Assembly: GCA_963751395.1 (NCBI GenBank)
Contig: CAVVUC010000003.1
Coordinates: 124,001-188,000, forward strand
Direction: 5' to 3'
Source: CAVVUC01 sp963751395
Lineage (GTDB): Bacteria > Verrucomicrobiota > Verrucomicrobiia > Chthoniobacterales > Chthoniobacteraceae
DNA length: 64,000 nucleotides
Part shown: piece by piece, positions 1 through 8,178 of the stretch
Numbering within the stretch: position 1 is the stretch's first letter
Layout of the letters: the number at the start of each line of letters is the position of its first letter
Program-made: the position numbers and the translations under genes
Notes under the pieces: model-generated
The model's input: the letters and a program-made list of their open reading frames with translations, nothing else
Databases searched by the model: none
What the model was told of the DNA's origin: nothing

Positions 1-387
1 CGGCATGTGTCCGTCCTCCGGGAACAAAATCATAAAGTCCCCGCTGGTCATGGGTAAATAGACTCCCTCGCCAGAAAGCGGCAGAAAGTCCTTTGCCTCG
101 ACGTAGCTGCCTTGCTGGAGGCGGCTGAGATGCGCGTAACAGATTTGCTCCGTTCCCTGGATGATATATTGCAGGTCGATGTAGCGCCTGTGTGCCTCCC
201 ACTTGCCATGTCCCATTGGCTTTGTGAGATACTCCTGAACCATCAAGAACAAGCTGCTGCCTTTCAGCTCATACTTGCCGACGGGCAGGCCAGGGAGGTC
301 TTCCTGCTGGAGGTAATCAAACGCGCGCTCAAAGCCCGCGCCGAGTTTTGAGTACAAACGAGCATTGCTGAGGCGGTCAATGATCAT
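1..387 (-). CDS. YhcH/YjgK/YiaL family protein (C-terminus cut by window edge)
   Basis: The minus strand reads open from an ATG at 387 to base 1 without a stop, giving 129 residues. Family marks are a central HRRYIDLQYI stretch, then GTEQI, and a FPEDGHMP motif near the window edge, where the family's conserved metal-ligand histidine lies. Family members are about 150 residues and form a cupin-like fold tied to sugar or sialic acid metabolism (known of the family). A GGAG ribosome site lies 9 nt upstream of the ATG. Only the last 20 or so residues are missing. The substrate cannot be told from here. Confidence 0.85.
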   Translation of the reverse strand, partial: MIIDRLSNARLYSKLGAGFERAFDYLQQEDLPGLPVGKYELKGSSLFLMVQEYLTKPMGHGKWEAHRRYIDLQYIIQGTEQICYAHLSRLQQGSYVEAKDFLPLSGEGVYLPMTSGDFMILFPEDGHMP

Positions 388-445
388 GGTGCCGTCTCCA
401 TGTTGGAATAGTTGGATCGCCCGTCAAAGTTACCGCATTGCCTTG

Positions 446-766
446 TCACTGGTTATACCACTCGCGTCCGCTCCGACTATCGCGACCCGCTGAGATGTCA
501 TGAGTGTCAACGACTGTGCCGCTCCGATTGATCTTGTAAGCTCTCCCGATATCACCCGAACGATCCGTCAACTCGACCACCCAGTAGTGTCCGTCCCGAT
601 CCCACTCCGCATAATCCATATACGAAAAGCGATCCGGATATTCCTTGCACGCGGATTGGGCGATGAAGATTGCCTTCTCACGCGTGATTCCGGTGACTTT
701 GATGTCCTCTTCGGCGCAAGCGGCGAGGAACAGGCAGGCGATCAATGCGAAGTATCTCAAGTTCAT
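446..766 (-). CDS. Small predicted lipoprotein
   Basis: The product is about 106 residues. The chosen start gives a short positive N-terminus, a hydrophobic run and a lipobox ending LAAC, so it should be exported and lipid-anchored. An in-frame ATG 10 codons upstream would spoil the signal peptide start. The mature part is hydrophilic with no motif I recognise; a VTGITREKA segment followed by WVVELTD vaguely recalls PepSY-type folds but is not convincing. It is transcribed in the same direction as the next lipoprotein and acpS. Function unknown. Confidence 0.6.
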   Translation of the reverse strand: MNLRYFALIACLFLAACAEEDIKVTGITREKAIFIAQSACKEYPDRFSYMDYAEWDRDGHYWVVELTDRSGDIGRAYKINRSGTVVDTHDISAGRDSRSGREWYNQ

Positions 767-873
767 GGGGGAGTGTTTCCGGGAAATCAGCCGCAAGTGC
801 GAGGGAAAACTTTAGCGGTTGTCATTCGAACCATTGTCCAAACAAGCCCCTGCTCCTTTCCGTTCGGATGCGC

Positions 874-1107
874 CTATCGGAACTCCCTGGGCTGCGTTGC
901 GTCAAAGGCCTTGGTTTGGTCTTTCTTGGGAGCATTCGGATTCGTCCAACCTCTATAAAAGAACTCCCGTTCTTCCGGATCGATGCCCGCAGCGCATCCT
1001 GCGAGCAGCATGACTGAAGTCAGCAGCAGGATGAGGATTGCCGGCCTGAATAGTTTGATGTCAGAGAGCGGGGTGGATAAGTGGCTGGTTGTCATTGGTG
1101 GAAACAT
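874..1107 (-). CDS. Small predicted lipoprotein
   Basis: The product is about 77 residues, with a hydrophobic segment followed by LAGC, a clear lipobox; the mature protein is only about 40 residues and hydrophilic. The start at 1107 (or the ATG at 1095) lies just beyond the acpS stop, so the gene may be the last cistron of the purH-pdxJ-acpS run. No family is recognised. Confidence 0.55.
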   Translation of the reverse strand: MFPPMTTSHLSTPLSDIKLFRPAILILLLTSVMLLAGCAAGIDPEEREFFYRGWTNPNAPKKDQTKAFDATQPREFR

Positions 1108-1108
1108 T

Positions 1109-1498
1109 CTAACTCCGTTTGCAAGTGACGACGACACTGGCCACGGAGTAAGCGTCTGAGTGACTCAAGCTAACCAGCGTGTCGGCCACGGAAAGGCTGT
1201 TGGCGAGCTGCCCGGCGCCCCCGTGCAGAACGAGGAAGGGTTCTCCATTTTCCTTGCGGCATACTTCGATGTCGCGCCAGCCGATATGCTGTCCGATCCC
1301 TGTTCCGAACGCTTTGGACAACGCCTCCTTCGCTGCAAATCGCGCCGCGAAATGACGCGCGGGATACTTCATCGACTGGCAGTAGGCAATCTCGCCATCG
1401 AGAAAGACACGGTGCAAAAACCGGTCTCCGAAACGCTCGATCGAGGACTCGATGCGCCTGGTCTCGACGATGTCCACACCGATGCCGAGGACTTTCAT
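1109..1498 (-). CDS. acpS: Holo-[acyl-carrier-protein] synthase
   Basis: AcpS moves the 4'-phosphopantetheine arm from CoA to the serine of apo-ACP, activating fatty acid synthesis in the cytoplasm. The 129-residue product has the usual length. It opens with GIGVDIVETRRIE, which carries the metal-binding Asp, and has the FAAKEALSKAFGTG helix with the catalytic Lys-Glu pair, then a LSLSHSDAYSVA C-terminal strand. The ATG overlaps the pdxJ stop by ATGA, so the two are translationally coupled; pdxJ-acpS linkage is also seen in enterobacteria. Confidence 0.95.
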   Translation of the reverse strand: MKVLGIGVDIVETRRIESSIERFGDRFLHRVFLDGEIAYCQSMKYPARHFAARFAAKEALSKAFGTGIGQHIGWRDIEVCRKENGEPFLVLHGGAGQLANSLSVADTLVSLSHSDAYSVASVVVTCKRS

Positions 1499-2244
1499 TC
1501 GGCTTCGTAACCGCTCATCAACTCCACCATTTCCCGAACGGCGGTTTCGATGCCGGCAAAAACTGCGCGCGACACGATCGAATGGCCGATGTTCAGTTCG
1601 GCGAGGTGTGGAATGAGGAGAATCTCCTCAATGTTCGTGTAATTGATGCCATGACCGGCGTTGACCTGCATGCCGAGCTTTGCCGCATGCACGGCATTGG
1701 CTCCCAGACGCTCCAGCTCGGTTTGCCGCGCGGTGCCGACTGCGTTTGCGAACGCGCCGGTGTGGAGTTCCACGGCATCGGCTCCGAGCTTCTTCGCGGC
1801 TTCAACCTGCGCGGTGGATGGCTCGATGAACAGGCTCACCCGGATTCCAGCCGATTGCAGCCGGCGCACGGTTGGCCCGAGTTGTTTGAAGTTCCCGACC
1901 GCATCCAGACCGCCTTCCGTCGTGATCTCACGCCGGTTTTCGGGGACCATGCAGACGTCCTCGGGCAGAACTTTCAACGCGATTTCCAAAATCTCCGGCG
2001 TGTTCCCCATCTCGAGATTCAGTTTCGTGATGATGCTTTCGCGCAGACGGAAGACATCGGAATCCTGCACATGACGCCGGTCCGCGCGCAGGTGGACGGT
2101 GATGCCGCCCGCTCCCGCCCTTTCGCACAGGCTGGCGGCCGCGATCAAATCCGGCTCGGCATTTGGCGCATCCGGTGCGGGGGAGTAACGCGCCTGCCGG
2201 AGAGTCGCCACGTGATCGATGTTAACGCCGAGTCTAAGGGGCAT
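1495..2244 (-). CDS. pdxJ: Pyridoxine 5'-phosphate synthase
   Basis: PdxJ condenses deoxyxylulose 5-phosphate with 3-amino-2-oxopropyl phosphate to make pyridoxine 5'-phosphate, the last ring-forming step of DXP-dependent vitamin B6 synthesis. The 249-residue TIM barrel begins with LGVNIDHVATLRQAR, has GITVHLRADRRH, and ends with a phosphate-binding stretch around LNIGHSIVSRAVF. It begins 3 bases after the purH stop and overlaps acpS by 4 bases, so the three genes look like one transcript. Confidence 0.95.
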   Translation of the reverse strand: MPLRLGVNIDHVATLRQARYSPAPDAPNAEPDLIAAASLCERAGAGGITVHLRADRRHVQDSDVFRLRESIITKLNLEMGNTPEILEIALKVLPEDVCMVPENRREITTEGGLDAVGNFKQLGPTVRRLQSAGIRVSLFIEPSTAQVEAAKKLGADAVELHTGAFANAVGTARQTELERLGANAVHAAKLGMQVNAGHGINYTNIEEILLIPHLAELNIGHSIVSRAVFAGIETAVREMVELMSGYEAE

Positions 2245-2247
2245 GTG

Positions 2248-3791
2248 TCAGTGCCTGAAGTGCCGGACGCCGGTGAACACCATCGCGATCTTCCGCTCGT
2301 TGGCTGCGGCGATCACTTCCTCGTCCCGCACGGAGCCGCCGGGCTGGATCGCGCAGGTCGCTCCGGCTTCCGCCGCGGCGACGAGACCATCGGCAAATGG
2401 AAAAAACGCATCGCTCGCCACGGCGCTTCCTGCAAGGGACAAGCCGGCGTCGTGCGCTTTCCAGATTGCGATGCGCGAGGCATCGACGCGCGACATCTGA
2501 CCTGCGCCGATGCCGAGCGTGCGGTCTTTGGCGGCATAGACGATCGCGTTCGACTTCACGTGCTTGACCACGCGCCAGCCGAAAATCATCGCCTGCATTT
2601 CCTTCTGAGTCGGCGGACGGGCGGTGACGACTTTGCCTTCAAGTCCTTCCAACTCACCCGGGTTGCTCACGTCGGTGTCCTGCACAAGCACGCCGCCGAT
2701 CACGGAACGGATGTCGAGCTCCGGCTCGTCTTCCTTTTTTTCCGGCAACAGCACGCGCATCAGCCGTAGGTTTTTCTTCTTCTGCAGGAGCGCGCGGGCC
2801 TCGGACATCGAATTCCGGCGCGATAATCACCTCGCTGAAAATTCCGCCGATGGCTTTGGCGAGCGCCTCGGTCAGCGGGCGGTTGCAGATGATGATCCCG
2901 CCAAACGGCGCCTGCTTGTCGGTCGCGAACGCTTTGTCCCACGCCTTCTTCAAGTCGGCGTCGGAACCCACCCCGCACGGATTCGTGTGCTTGAGAATCG
3001 CGACGGTCGGCTCGACGAATTCCTCGATCAACCGCGATGCGGCGGTGATGTCGAGGATGTTGTTGTAGGAGAGTTCCTTGCCGTGAAGCTTTTGAAAATG
3101 ATCGTCAAAGCTGCCGTAAAGCATCGCCTGCTGGTGCGGGTTTTCGCCGTAGCGCAGACGCGCGGCGCACGGGAGCGACAGCGAGAAGGAGCAGGTGGTC
3201 TCCTGCTCCTTGTTGAGATAATTCGCGATGGCTCCGTCGTATTTCGAGGTGGTCACGAAGACCTTGATCGCCGAGCCGCTCGCGCATCTTCAGCGTCGTC
3301 GCCCCGTCGTTGTCGCGCATGTTCTGGAGCACGTCGGCGTAATCGGCCGGATCGACCACGACGGTGACGGAGCGGTAGTTTTTCGCCGCGCTCCGCAGCA
3401 TCGACGGGCCGCCGATGTCGATGTTCTCGATGGCCTCTTCGAGCGTGACATCCGGTTTGGCGATGGTTTCCTCGAACGGGTAAAGATTGACGACCACCAG
3501 GTCGATCGGCTGGATGCCGTTCGCCTCCGCCTGCGCGATGTGGTCGGGGTTGTCGCGAAGATAAAGCAGGCCGCCGTGGACTTTCGGATGCAGGGTCTTC
3601 ACGCGGCCATCGAGAATTTCCGGCGAGCCGGTGAACTTCGATATCTCGGTCGAGGGAACGCCCTCCTTTTTGAGAAGGCTTGCGGTGCCGCCGGTGGAGA
3701 TGATCTCGATCTCCATTGCGACCAGTTCGCGGGCAAAGTCGATGAGCCCGGTTTTGTCGGACACTGAAACAAGAGCACGTTGGATTTTCAT
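2248..3791 (-). CDS. purH: Bifunctional AICAR formyltransferase / IMP cyclohydrolase, broken by two 1-bp insertions
   Basis: PurH performs the last two steps of IMP synthesis. The coding sequence lies in three frames. Residues 1 to about 173 start MKIQRALVSVSDKTG and hold the cyclohydrolase domain with ISTGGTAS. The frame then shifts at about 3271, where one extra C (plus strand) sits in GCC, continues through RYGENPHQQA and KHTNPCGVGS of the transformylase domain, and shifts again at about 2806. Removing one base at each site gives 1542 bp and 513 residues, the normal length. Both are single-base gains in otherwise well-conserved sequence, so sequencing or assembly error is more likely than decay of an essential purine gene. 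Confidence 0.9.
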
Positions 3792-3929
3792 GCAGTGGAT
3801 GAGGCTATTGCGAGCAGCGCGGCTGGTCAACGGTGTTGTGGCTTGCGGTATCCCCGGGAAGGCGCGGCCGAACTTTTCTGACGGCGGCAAAGAGCGGTCG
3901 GGGACAGCTCCACCCGGACGAATGCCGGT

Positions 3930-5144
3930 TCAGTTATTTCCCTCAGTCGAGAGGCACTCCATCGCGGCCTCGCGCCACGCCAGCACACGATCCTGCAGCT
4001 CAAGTTCGGTGAGGTAACCCATGTCGAGTTGAGGCAGCTTCCCGTCGGCTGGCTCCGGCTTGAGCTGTTTCTCCAAAACATTGGCCACGTGAACTGCCGT
4101 CAGCGGGCTGAAAGCCTTGATCGCGGTGCGGCCCGGCGTGTGATGCAGCGCAACCGCCTCAACAATGGTGATCGGCAGCCCCCAGAGCCCGAGGAGATAG
4201 GCACCAACTTCCGCATGCGAAACCCCGAAAACTTCCCGCTCCGCTTCGATCATCGGGACTTTGCGCTCGTGGGCGATCGTCATCGCCTGCTGATAAGGCT
4301 CCACCAAGCCAGAAGCCAGCATGACCTTGCCGATGTCGTGGAGCATTCCGCTGACAAGAACCTCGTCGAGCATGGCGCGATCGGCTTTCTCCACTCTGGC
4401 GATTTTCTGTGCGATGCGACCCGTCACCAGGCTGTGCGTCCAGACCTTTTCAATGGAGAAGTTTTTGAAATGAACATGGTCGAAGCACGAGAACACATGA
4501 AGCGACAGCACCAGCGAGCGCACCGTTCCGACACCGAGCATTTGAATCGCCTCGACCGGGTTCGAGATCCGGCGGGCGATGCCGAAAAAGGCGGAGTTTA
4601 CGAGCTGCAGAATCTTCGCCGTCATGCCCGGGTCCTTGGAAATGATCTCGCCGATCTGCGCAAGAGAGGCATCAGGCGACGAGAGCGTCTCCATGATTTG
4701 GAAGTAGAGCGAAGGAATGCTCGGGACGGTGTTCAACTGCCCGACGAGGTTCTTGATGCGCGGGTCCATCAGCGCATCGTCCAGCGCGCAAACGCGGGAG
4801 AGCGTGTCCCGGAGCAGGTTGAGCTGGCAGGGTTTCGGAAGAAACTGGTGCGTCGCGCTGAGGCATTTGGCGACGGAATCCTGGTCGGCGTAACCGGACA
4901 TGATCATCCGCGAGGTGAGCGGGTAGCGCTTCATGACTTCGAGAACAAGCTCGGCTCCCGTCATGCCCGGCATGCGCATGTCGGAGACCACCACGTCGAA
5001 GGGCGTCTTGTCCATCAACTCCAAAGCTTCAACGGCACCGTTCGCGAAGGCGATCTCCCAATTCGACTGCTCCTGCTCGAAGACGATGCGGTACATCTTC
5101 AAGAGCGCTGGTTCATCGTCCACGAAAAGAACACGTTTTTTCAT
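3930..5144 (-). CDS. Response regulator with HDOD output domain
   Basis: The 404-residue cytoplasmic protein has a receiver domain at about 1-125, with acidic pair D9-D10, phospho-acceptor D55 in VVSDMRMPG and the Lys in FLPKPCQ. An HDOD domain follows at about 135-345, with VNSAFFG near its start and an LHDIGKVML motif in which the HD pair is kept. HDOD proteins are signalling outputs often tied to motility, chemotaxis or type IV pili (known of the family). No partner kinase lies next to it; the pilT genes are about 10 kb away. A target cannot be assigned. Confidence 0.9.
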   Translation of the reverse strand: MKKRVLFVDDEPALLKMYRIVFEQEQSNWEIAFANGAVEALELMDKTPFDVVVSDMRMPGMTGAELVLEVMKRYPLTSRMIMSGYADQDSVAKCLSATHQFLPKPCQLNLLRDTLSRVCALDDALMDPRIKNLVGQLNTVPSIPSLYFQIMETLSSPDASLAQIGEIISKDPGMTAKILQLVNSAFFGIARRISNPVEAIQMLGVGTVRSLVLSLHVFSCFDHVHFKNFSIEKVWTHSLVTGRIAQKIARVEKADRAMLDEVLVSGMLHDIGKVMLASGLVEPYQQAMTIAHERKVPMIEAEREVFGVSHAEVGAYLLGLWGLPITIVEAVALHHTPGRTAIKAFSPLTAVHVANVLEKQLKPEPADGKLPQLDMGYLTELELQDRVLAWREAAMECLSTEGNN

Positions 5145-5348
5145 TTTCTGAAATGCCTCCTGATCTCTGTAGTTGTAGTCGTGGCTCTCAATGGAAAACG
5201 ACTAGCAGAACCAGACCTCGAAAGGAAAGCGATAATCGAACAAGGGGAATGCAATTCCGATCAACACCGGCTTCTGAAACCCAACCGGGTTGAACCAGCA
5301 CAAAAAAAGAAGGCGGTTCGTGCCGGAAGGTGATAGATCACGAAGAAT

Positions 5349-6446
5349 ATGAAATGGTCCTTGCGCATCGCGAAAGTGGCGGGAATCGATGTCTATGTTC
5401 ACGCGACTTTCTCGCTCTTGATCCTTTGGGTCGCCCTGAGCTATTGGCAGCAGAGTCACAGCGTCGCCGAGACGTTCGTCGGCATTGCATTCACGCTGGC
5501 CCTGTTCCTATGCGTCGTGCTGCATGAATTCGGTCACGCGCTCACCGCCCGGAAATACGGAATCAAGACACGCGACATCACGCTCCTGCCAATCGGCGGC
5601 CTGGCCCGGCTGGAGCGGATGCCGGACGATCCGCGCGAGGAATTGTGGGTCGCGCTCGCCGGGCCCGCGGTGAACGTCGTCATCGCAGGGTTCCTGTCGA
5701 TCGCGCTTTATTTGACGGGCGGTTTCCAGCCGCTGCGGGACCTGACCATCACGGCGGGCTCGTTCATCGAGCGGCTGATTCTCGTGAACATCATCCTCGT
5801 GGTCTTCAACCTCATCCCCGCGTTTCCGATGGACGGCGGGCGCGTGCTGCGGGCGCTGCTTGCCACTCGCATGCCGTACGCGCGCGCCACAAACATCGCC
5901 GCCGCGTGCGGCCAGGGAATCGCACTGCTGTTCGGGTTCCTCGGGTTCTTCGGCAATCCGATGCTCGTGTTCATCGCGCTGTTCGTCTGGATCGGTGCGT
6001 CGCAGGAGGCAAGCATGGTCCAGATTAAGACGGGCCTCGAAGGCGTGCCGGTGCGCCGCGCGATGCTCACCGAGTTTCGCACACTCGCTCCGACAGACAC
6101 GCTCGCCCGCGCCGTCGAGCTGATCATCATTGGTTCTCAGCACGACTTTCCGGTGGTCGATGACGGGAACATCCTCGGGCTGGCGACCCGCAAGGACCTG
6201 ATGATCGGCCTCGCGCATCACGGGCGAACCGCGCCGATCTCGGAAATCATGACCAAGGAATACCAGTCGCTCGACGCAAACGAGCCGCTCACCAACGCCC
6301 TTGCCCGCATGCAGGAAACCGACTGCCAGACCGCGCCCGTTGTCGAAAATGGCAGGATCGTGGGAATGATGACGATGGAAAACATCGGCGAGTTCATGAT
6401 GATACGTTCCGCCCTTGACGAGGCGCGGAGCCGCCATCTGTCATAA
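5349..6446 (+). CDS. M50 site-2-type metalloprotease with paired CBS domains
   Basis: The 365-residue membrane protein has about six hydrophobic segments. The zinc site is HEFGH at about 59-63 and the third ligand is in NLIPAFPMDGGRVLRALLA (about 157-175). After the membrane core come two CBS modules (about 240-300 and 305-360), which in this family bind adenine nucleotides and gate activity. It is a rhomboid-like intramembrane protease, possibly acting on a membrane-tethered regulator, but no anti-sigma factor is adjacent. The ATG follows a GAAG-type ribosome site. Confidence 0.92.
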   Translation: MKWSLRIAKVAGIDVYVHATFSLLILWVALSYWQQSHSVAETFVGIAFTLALFLCVVLHEFGHALTARKYGIKTRDITLLPIGGLARLERMPDDPREELWVALAGPAVNVVIAGFLSIALYLTGGFQPLRDLTITAGSFIERLILVNIILVVFNLIPAFPMDGGRVLRALLATRMPYARATNIAAACGQGIALLFGFLGFFGNPMLVFIALFVWIGASQEASMVQIKTGLEGVPVRRAMLTEFRTLAPTDTLARAVELIIIGSQHDFPVVDDGNILGLATRKDLMIGLAHHGRTAPISEIMTKEYQSLDANEPLTNALARMQETDCQTAPVVENGRIVGMMTMENIGEFMMIRSALDEARSRHLS

Positions 6447-6469
6447 GAGGGATATGATTTTGCAGGGAG

Positions 6470-6580
6470 CGCCTGCTCTTAATCTTTTTCCTATTCTTAT
6501 TCCTGCTCCTGCTCTTACTCCAAGAACGAGGGGCAGGATTAAGAATAAGAGCAAGATCATGAATAAGAAGGCTGGTTCGG
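6470..6580. repeat. Low-complexity CTGCTC/TTATTC tract with inverted partner
   Basis: The tract runs through CCTATTC, TTATTCC and CCTGCTCCTGCTCTTAC, followed by a partly complementary GATTAAGAATAAGAGCAAG arm. A 16-base piece (6502-6517) recurs at 47613-47628 upstream of another gene set. It lies in the 528-base gap after the site-2 protease gene. It may form an imperfect hairpin; function unknown. Confidence 0.5.
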
Positions 6581-6654
6581 ATTCTTGCCCTCGGACTTTG
6601 GAAGCCCTGTAAATCGTCTTACTCCTATCCTTGCTCCAACAGCGACCGTCAGGA

Positions 6655-6963
6655 TTAGAGCGTGTCACGAAGCCGATGGTTGTCCCGGAGGGACACTGGA
6701 AATTAGCCGGTGGCGCAGCGAGGAACGAGCGCAACCACCGGGTTCCGAGAAAAAGCGGGTCGCGCCCCAGCGGGGCGCTGGAACCTGCGGGTGCCAGTTT
6801 CCACCGCCCCATCCGGGGCGGAATCCTTTGTGGATGTGGGTTCCGGTGGTTTCGCTACGCTTCGCCACCGAGGAGGCGGAGGGGAATAGTGGAGGTTGGT
6901 GGATGGGCGAGCAGGCTAATTTCCACGACGCCTCCGGCGTCAAAGGTGCATGACACGCTCTAA
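6655..6963. mobile_element. MITE-like palindromic element with 13-bp terminal inverted repeats
   Basis: The outer ends are TTAGAGCGTGTCA (6655-6667) and its exact reverse complement (6951-6963). Nested inside are GGAAATTAGCC (6698-6708) and its exact complement (6914-6924). There is no credible open reading frame. A 54-base stretch (6865-6918) is identical to 17925-17978 in another intergenic region, so the inner part is a dispersed repeat. The structure fits a non-autonomous transposable element or large REP-type palindrome; no flanking target duplication was identified with certainty. Confidence 0.65.
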
Positions 6964-6974
6964 CCCCCGCCTCC

Positions 6975-7547
6975 TCACTCAAGCCGGGCGATGACCTGCG
7001 GGTAAAGCGCGTGCTCGGCCATCTGGATGCGCGCGTGAAGCGTCCCGGGAGTGTCGCCCGGCAGGATCGGCACTTCGCTTTGGGCGATGATCTCGCCGCT
7101 GTCCATTCCCGCATCGACGAAGTGGACGGTGCATCCTGTCCGCGATTCGCCAGCCGCGAGCGCCTGTTTCCAGGCTTCGATGCCGGGAAACTTCGGCAGC
7201 AGCGAGGGATGAATGTTGATGATCCGGCGAGGGAACGATTCAAGCAACGGCGCTTTGACCATTCTCATGTAACCCGCGAGCACTACGTAATCGACCTGTT
7301 CCATTCGCAGCAGCGCGACGATCCGGGCTTCGATTTCCGGTTCGAGCTTCGTCCGGAATTTTCCCGGCGGAACGAACACGGCCTTGATGCCCCGACTGCG
7401 CGCGAGTTCGAGGATTCCGGCGGTTTCGACATCGGAAATCACGATGCACACCCTGGCGTTGAGCGAGCCGGTTTCGATCGCATCCTGTATCGCGCGAAAA
7501 TTCGATCCTTTGCCCGAGCCGAGAACGCCGAGTCTCAATGTTTTCAT
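6975..7547 (-). CDS. purN: Phosphoribosylglycinamide formyltransferase
   Basis: PurN moves a formyl group from 10-formyl-THF to GAR, step 3 of purine synthesis. The 190-residue product opens LRLGVLGSGKGSNFRAI, has VVLAGYMRM, the IINIHPSLLPKFPG active-site segment with the catalytic Asn-His, and the GCTVHFVDAGMDSGEII loop with the catalytic Asp. Its ATG overlaps the rfaE2 stop as ATGA; longer upstream starts in the same frame would lie inside rfaE2 and are rejected. Confidence 0.95.
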   Translation of the reverse strand: MKTLRLGVLGSGKGSNFRAIQDAIETGSLNARVCIVISDVETAGILELARSRGIKAVFVPPGKFRTKLEPEIEARIVALLRMEQVDYVVLAGYMRMVKAPLLESFPRRIINIHPSLLPKFPGIEAWKQALAAGESRTGCTVHFVDAGMDSGEIIAQSEVPILPGDTPGTLHARIQMAEHALYPQVIARLE

Positions 7548-8047
7548 GAGCGCCCCTCCGATTGCTTTGTCGATTCCATTTTCTTGAGGGTCTCGGTCGT
7601 GGACCTGCCCGGAACGAGCGGGAGGATTTTGATCTCGGCGCCGATTTCGCGGAGCACGGCGAGTTCTTCCGGATGCAGACTGCCGACGGTGTAGTCGCCC
7701 CCTTTCGCGTAAACCTGCGGGCGAACGACGCGCAGGACTTCCGTCACGCGCACCTTGGGAAAAATCGTGACATAATCGACGCAGCCCAGCGCGCACAGAA
7801 CCTCCGCACGATCCTGCTCGCCGTTGACCGGACGCCCGGCTCCTTTCAGTGCGCGAACCGAGGAGTCGCCGTTCAGAGCAACCAGCAGGGCGTCGCCCAG
7901 TTGACGCGCCTGTTGCAGATAGCGCACGTGCCCGGCGTGAAGGAGGTCGAAGCAGCCGTTGGTAAAAACCATCCGGCGGTTCGCAGAACCGAGCTCGTCG
8001 CGGATGCGGGCCAGTTCGGTCGCGGATTTTAGTTTCGTGAGTGACAT
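7544..8047 (-). CDS. rfaE2: D-glycero-beta-D-manno-heptose 1-phosphate adenylyltransferase
   Basis: The 167-residue nucleotidyltransferase has FTNGCFDLLHAGHVRYL at its N-terminus, including the HxGH nucleotide-binding motif, and VYAKGGDYT and RSTTETLKKM near its end. It corresponds to the C-terminal half of HldE and adds AMP to heptose 1-phosphate for ADP-heptose and LPS core synthesis. The kinase half is not here, as is usual when rfaE1 and rfaE2 are separate. The start at MSLTKL was chosen over an ATG 18 codons upstream by family alignment from memory. Confidence 0.92.
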   Translation of the reverse strand: MSLTKLKSATELARIRDELGSANRRMVFTNGCFDLLHAGHVRYLQQARQLGDALLVALNGDSSVRALKGAGRPVNGEQDRAEVLCALGCVDYVTIFPKVRVTEVLRVVRPQVYAKGGDYTVGSLHPEELAVLREIGAEIKILPLVPGRSTTETLKKMESTKQSEGRS

Positions 8048-8178
8048 GAGCGCTGCGAGGCTAGGAGAAACCGCGCCTGTCCGCAATAAAGAGGAATCCA
8101 TAAAGCATTTGCTTTTGCGGATATGCCCGGCATTCGCTGTTCATCGCATGATTTTTGCTTAGGTTAAATGTCTCATAA

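Noticed and set aside
112..351. A 79-codon plus-strand open frame at the window start
   Set aside because: It is antisense to the YhcH-family gene, whose motifs are clear on the minus strand.
1582..2769. A 395-codon plus-strand open frame across pdxJ and purH
   Set aside because: It mirrors the GC-rich coding pattern of pdxJ and purH, and its translation shows no family features.
2248..3791. Programmed frameshifting in purH
   Set aside because: There is no slippery heptamer or following structure at either site, and the same one-base gain occurs in three other unrelated genes.
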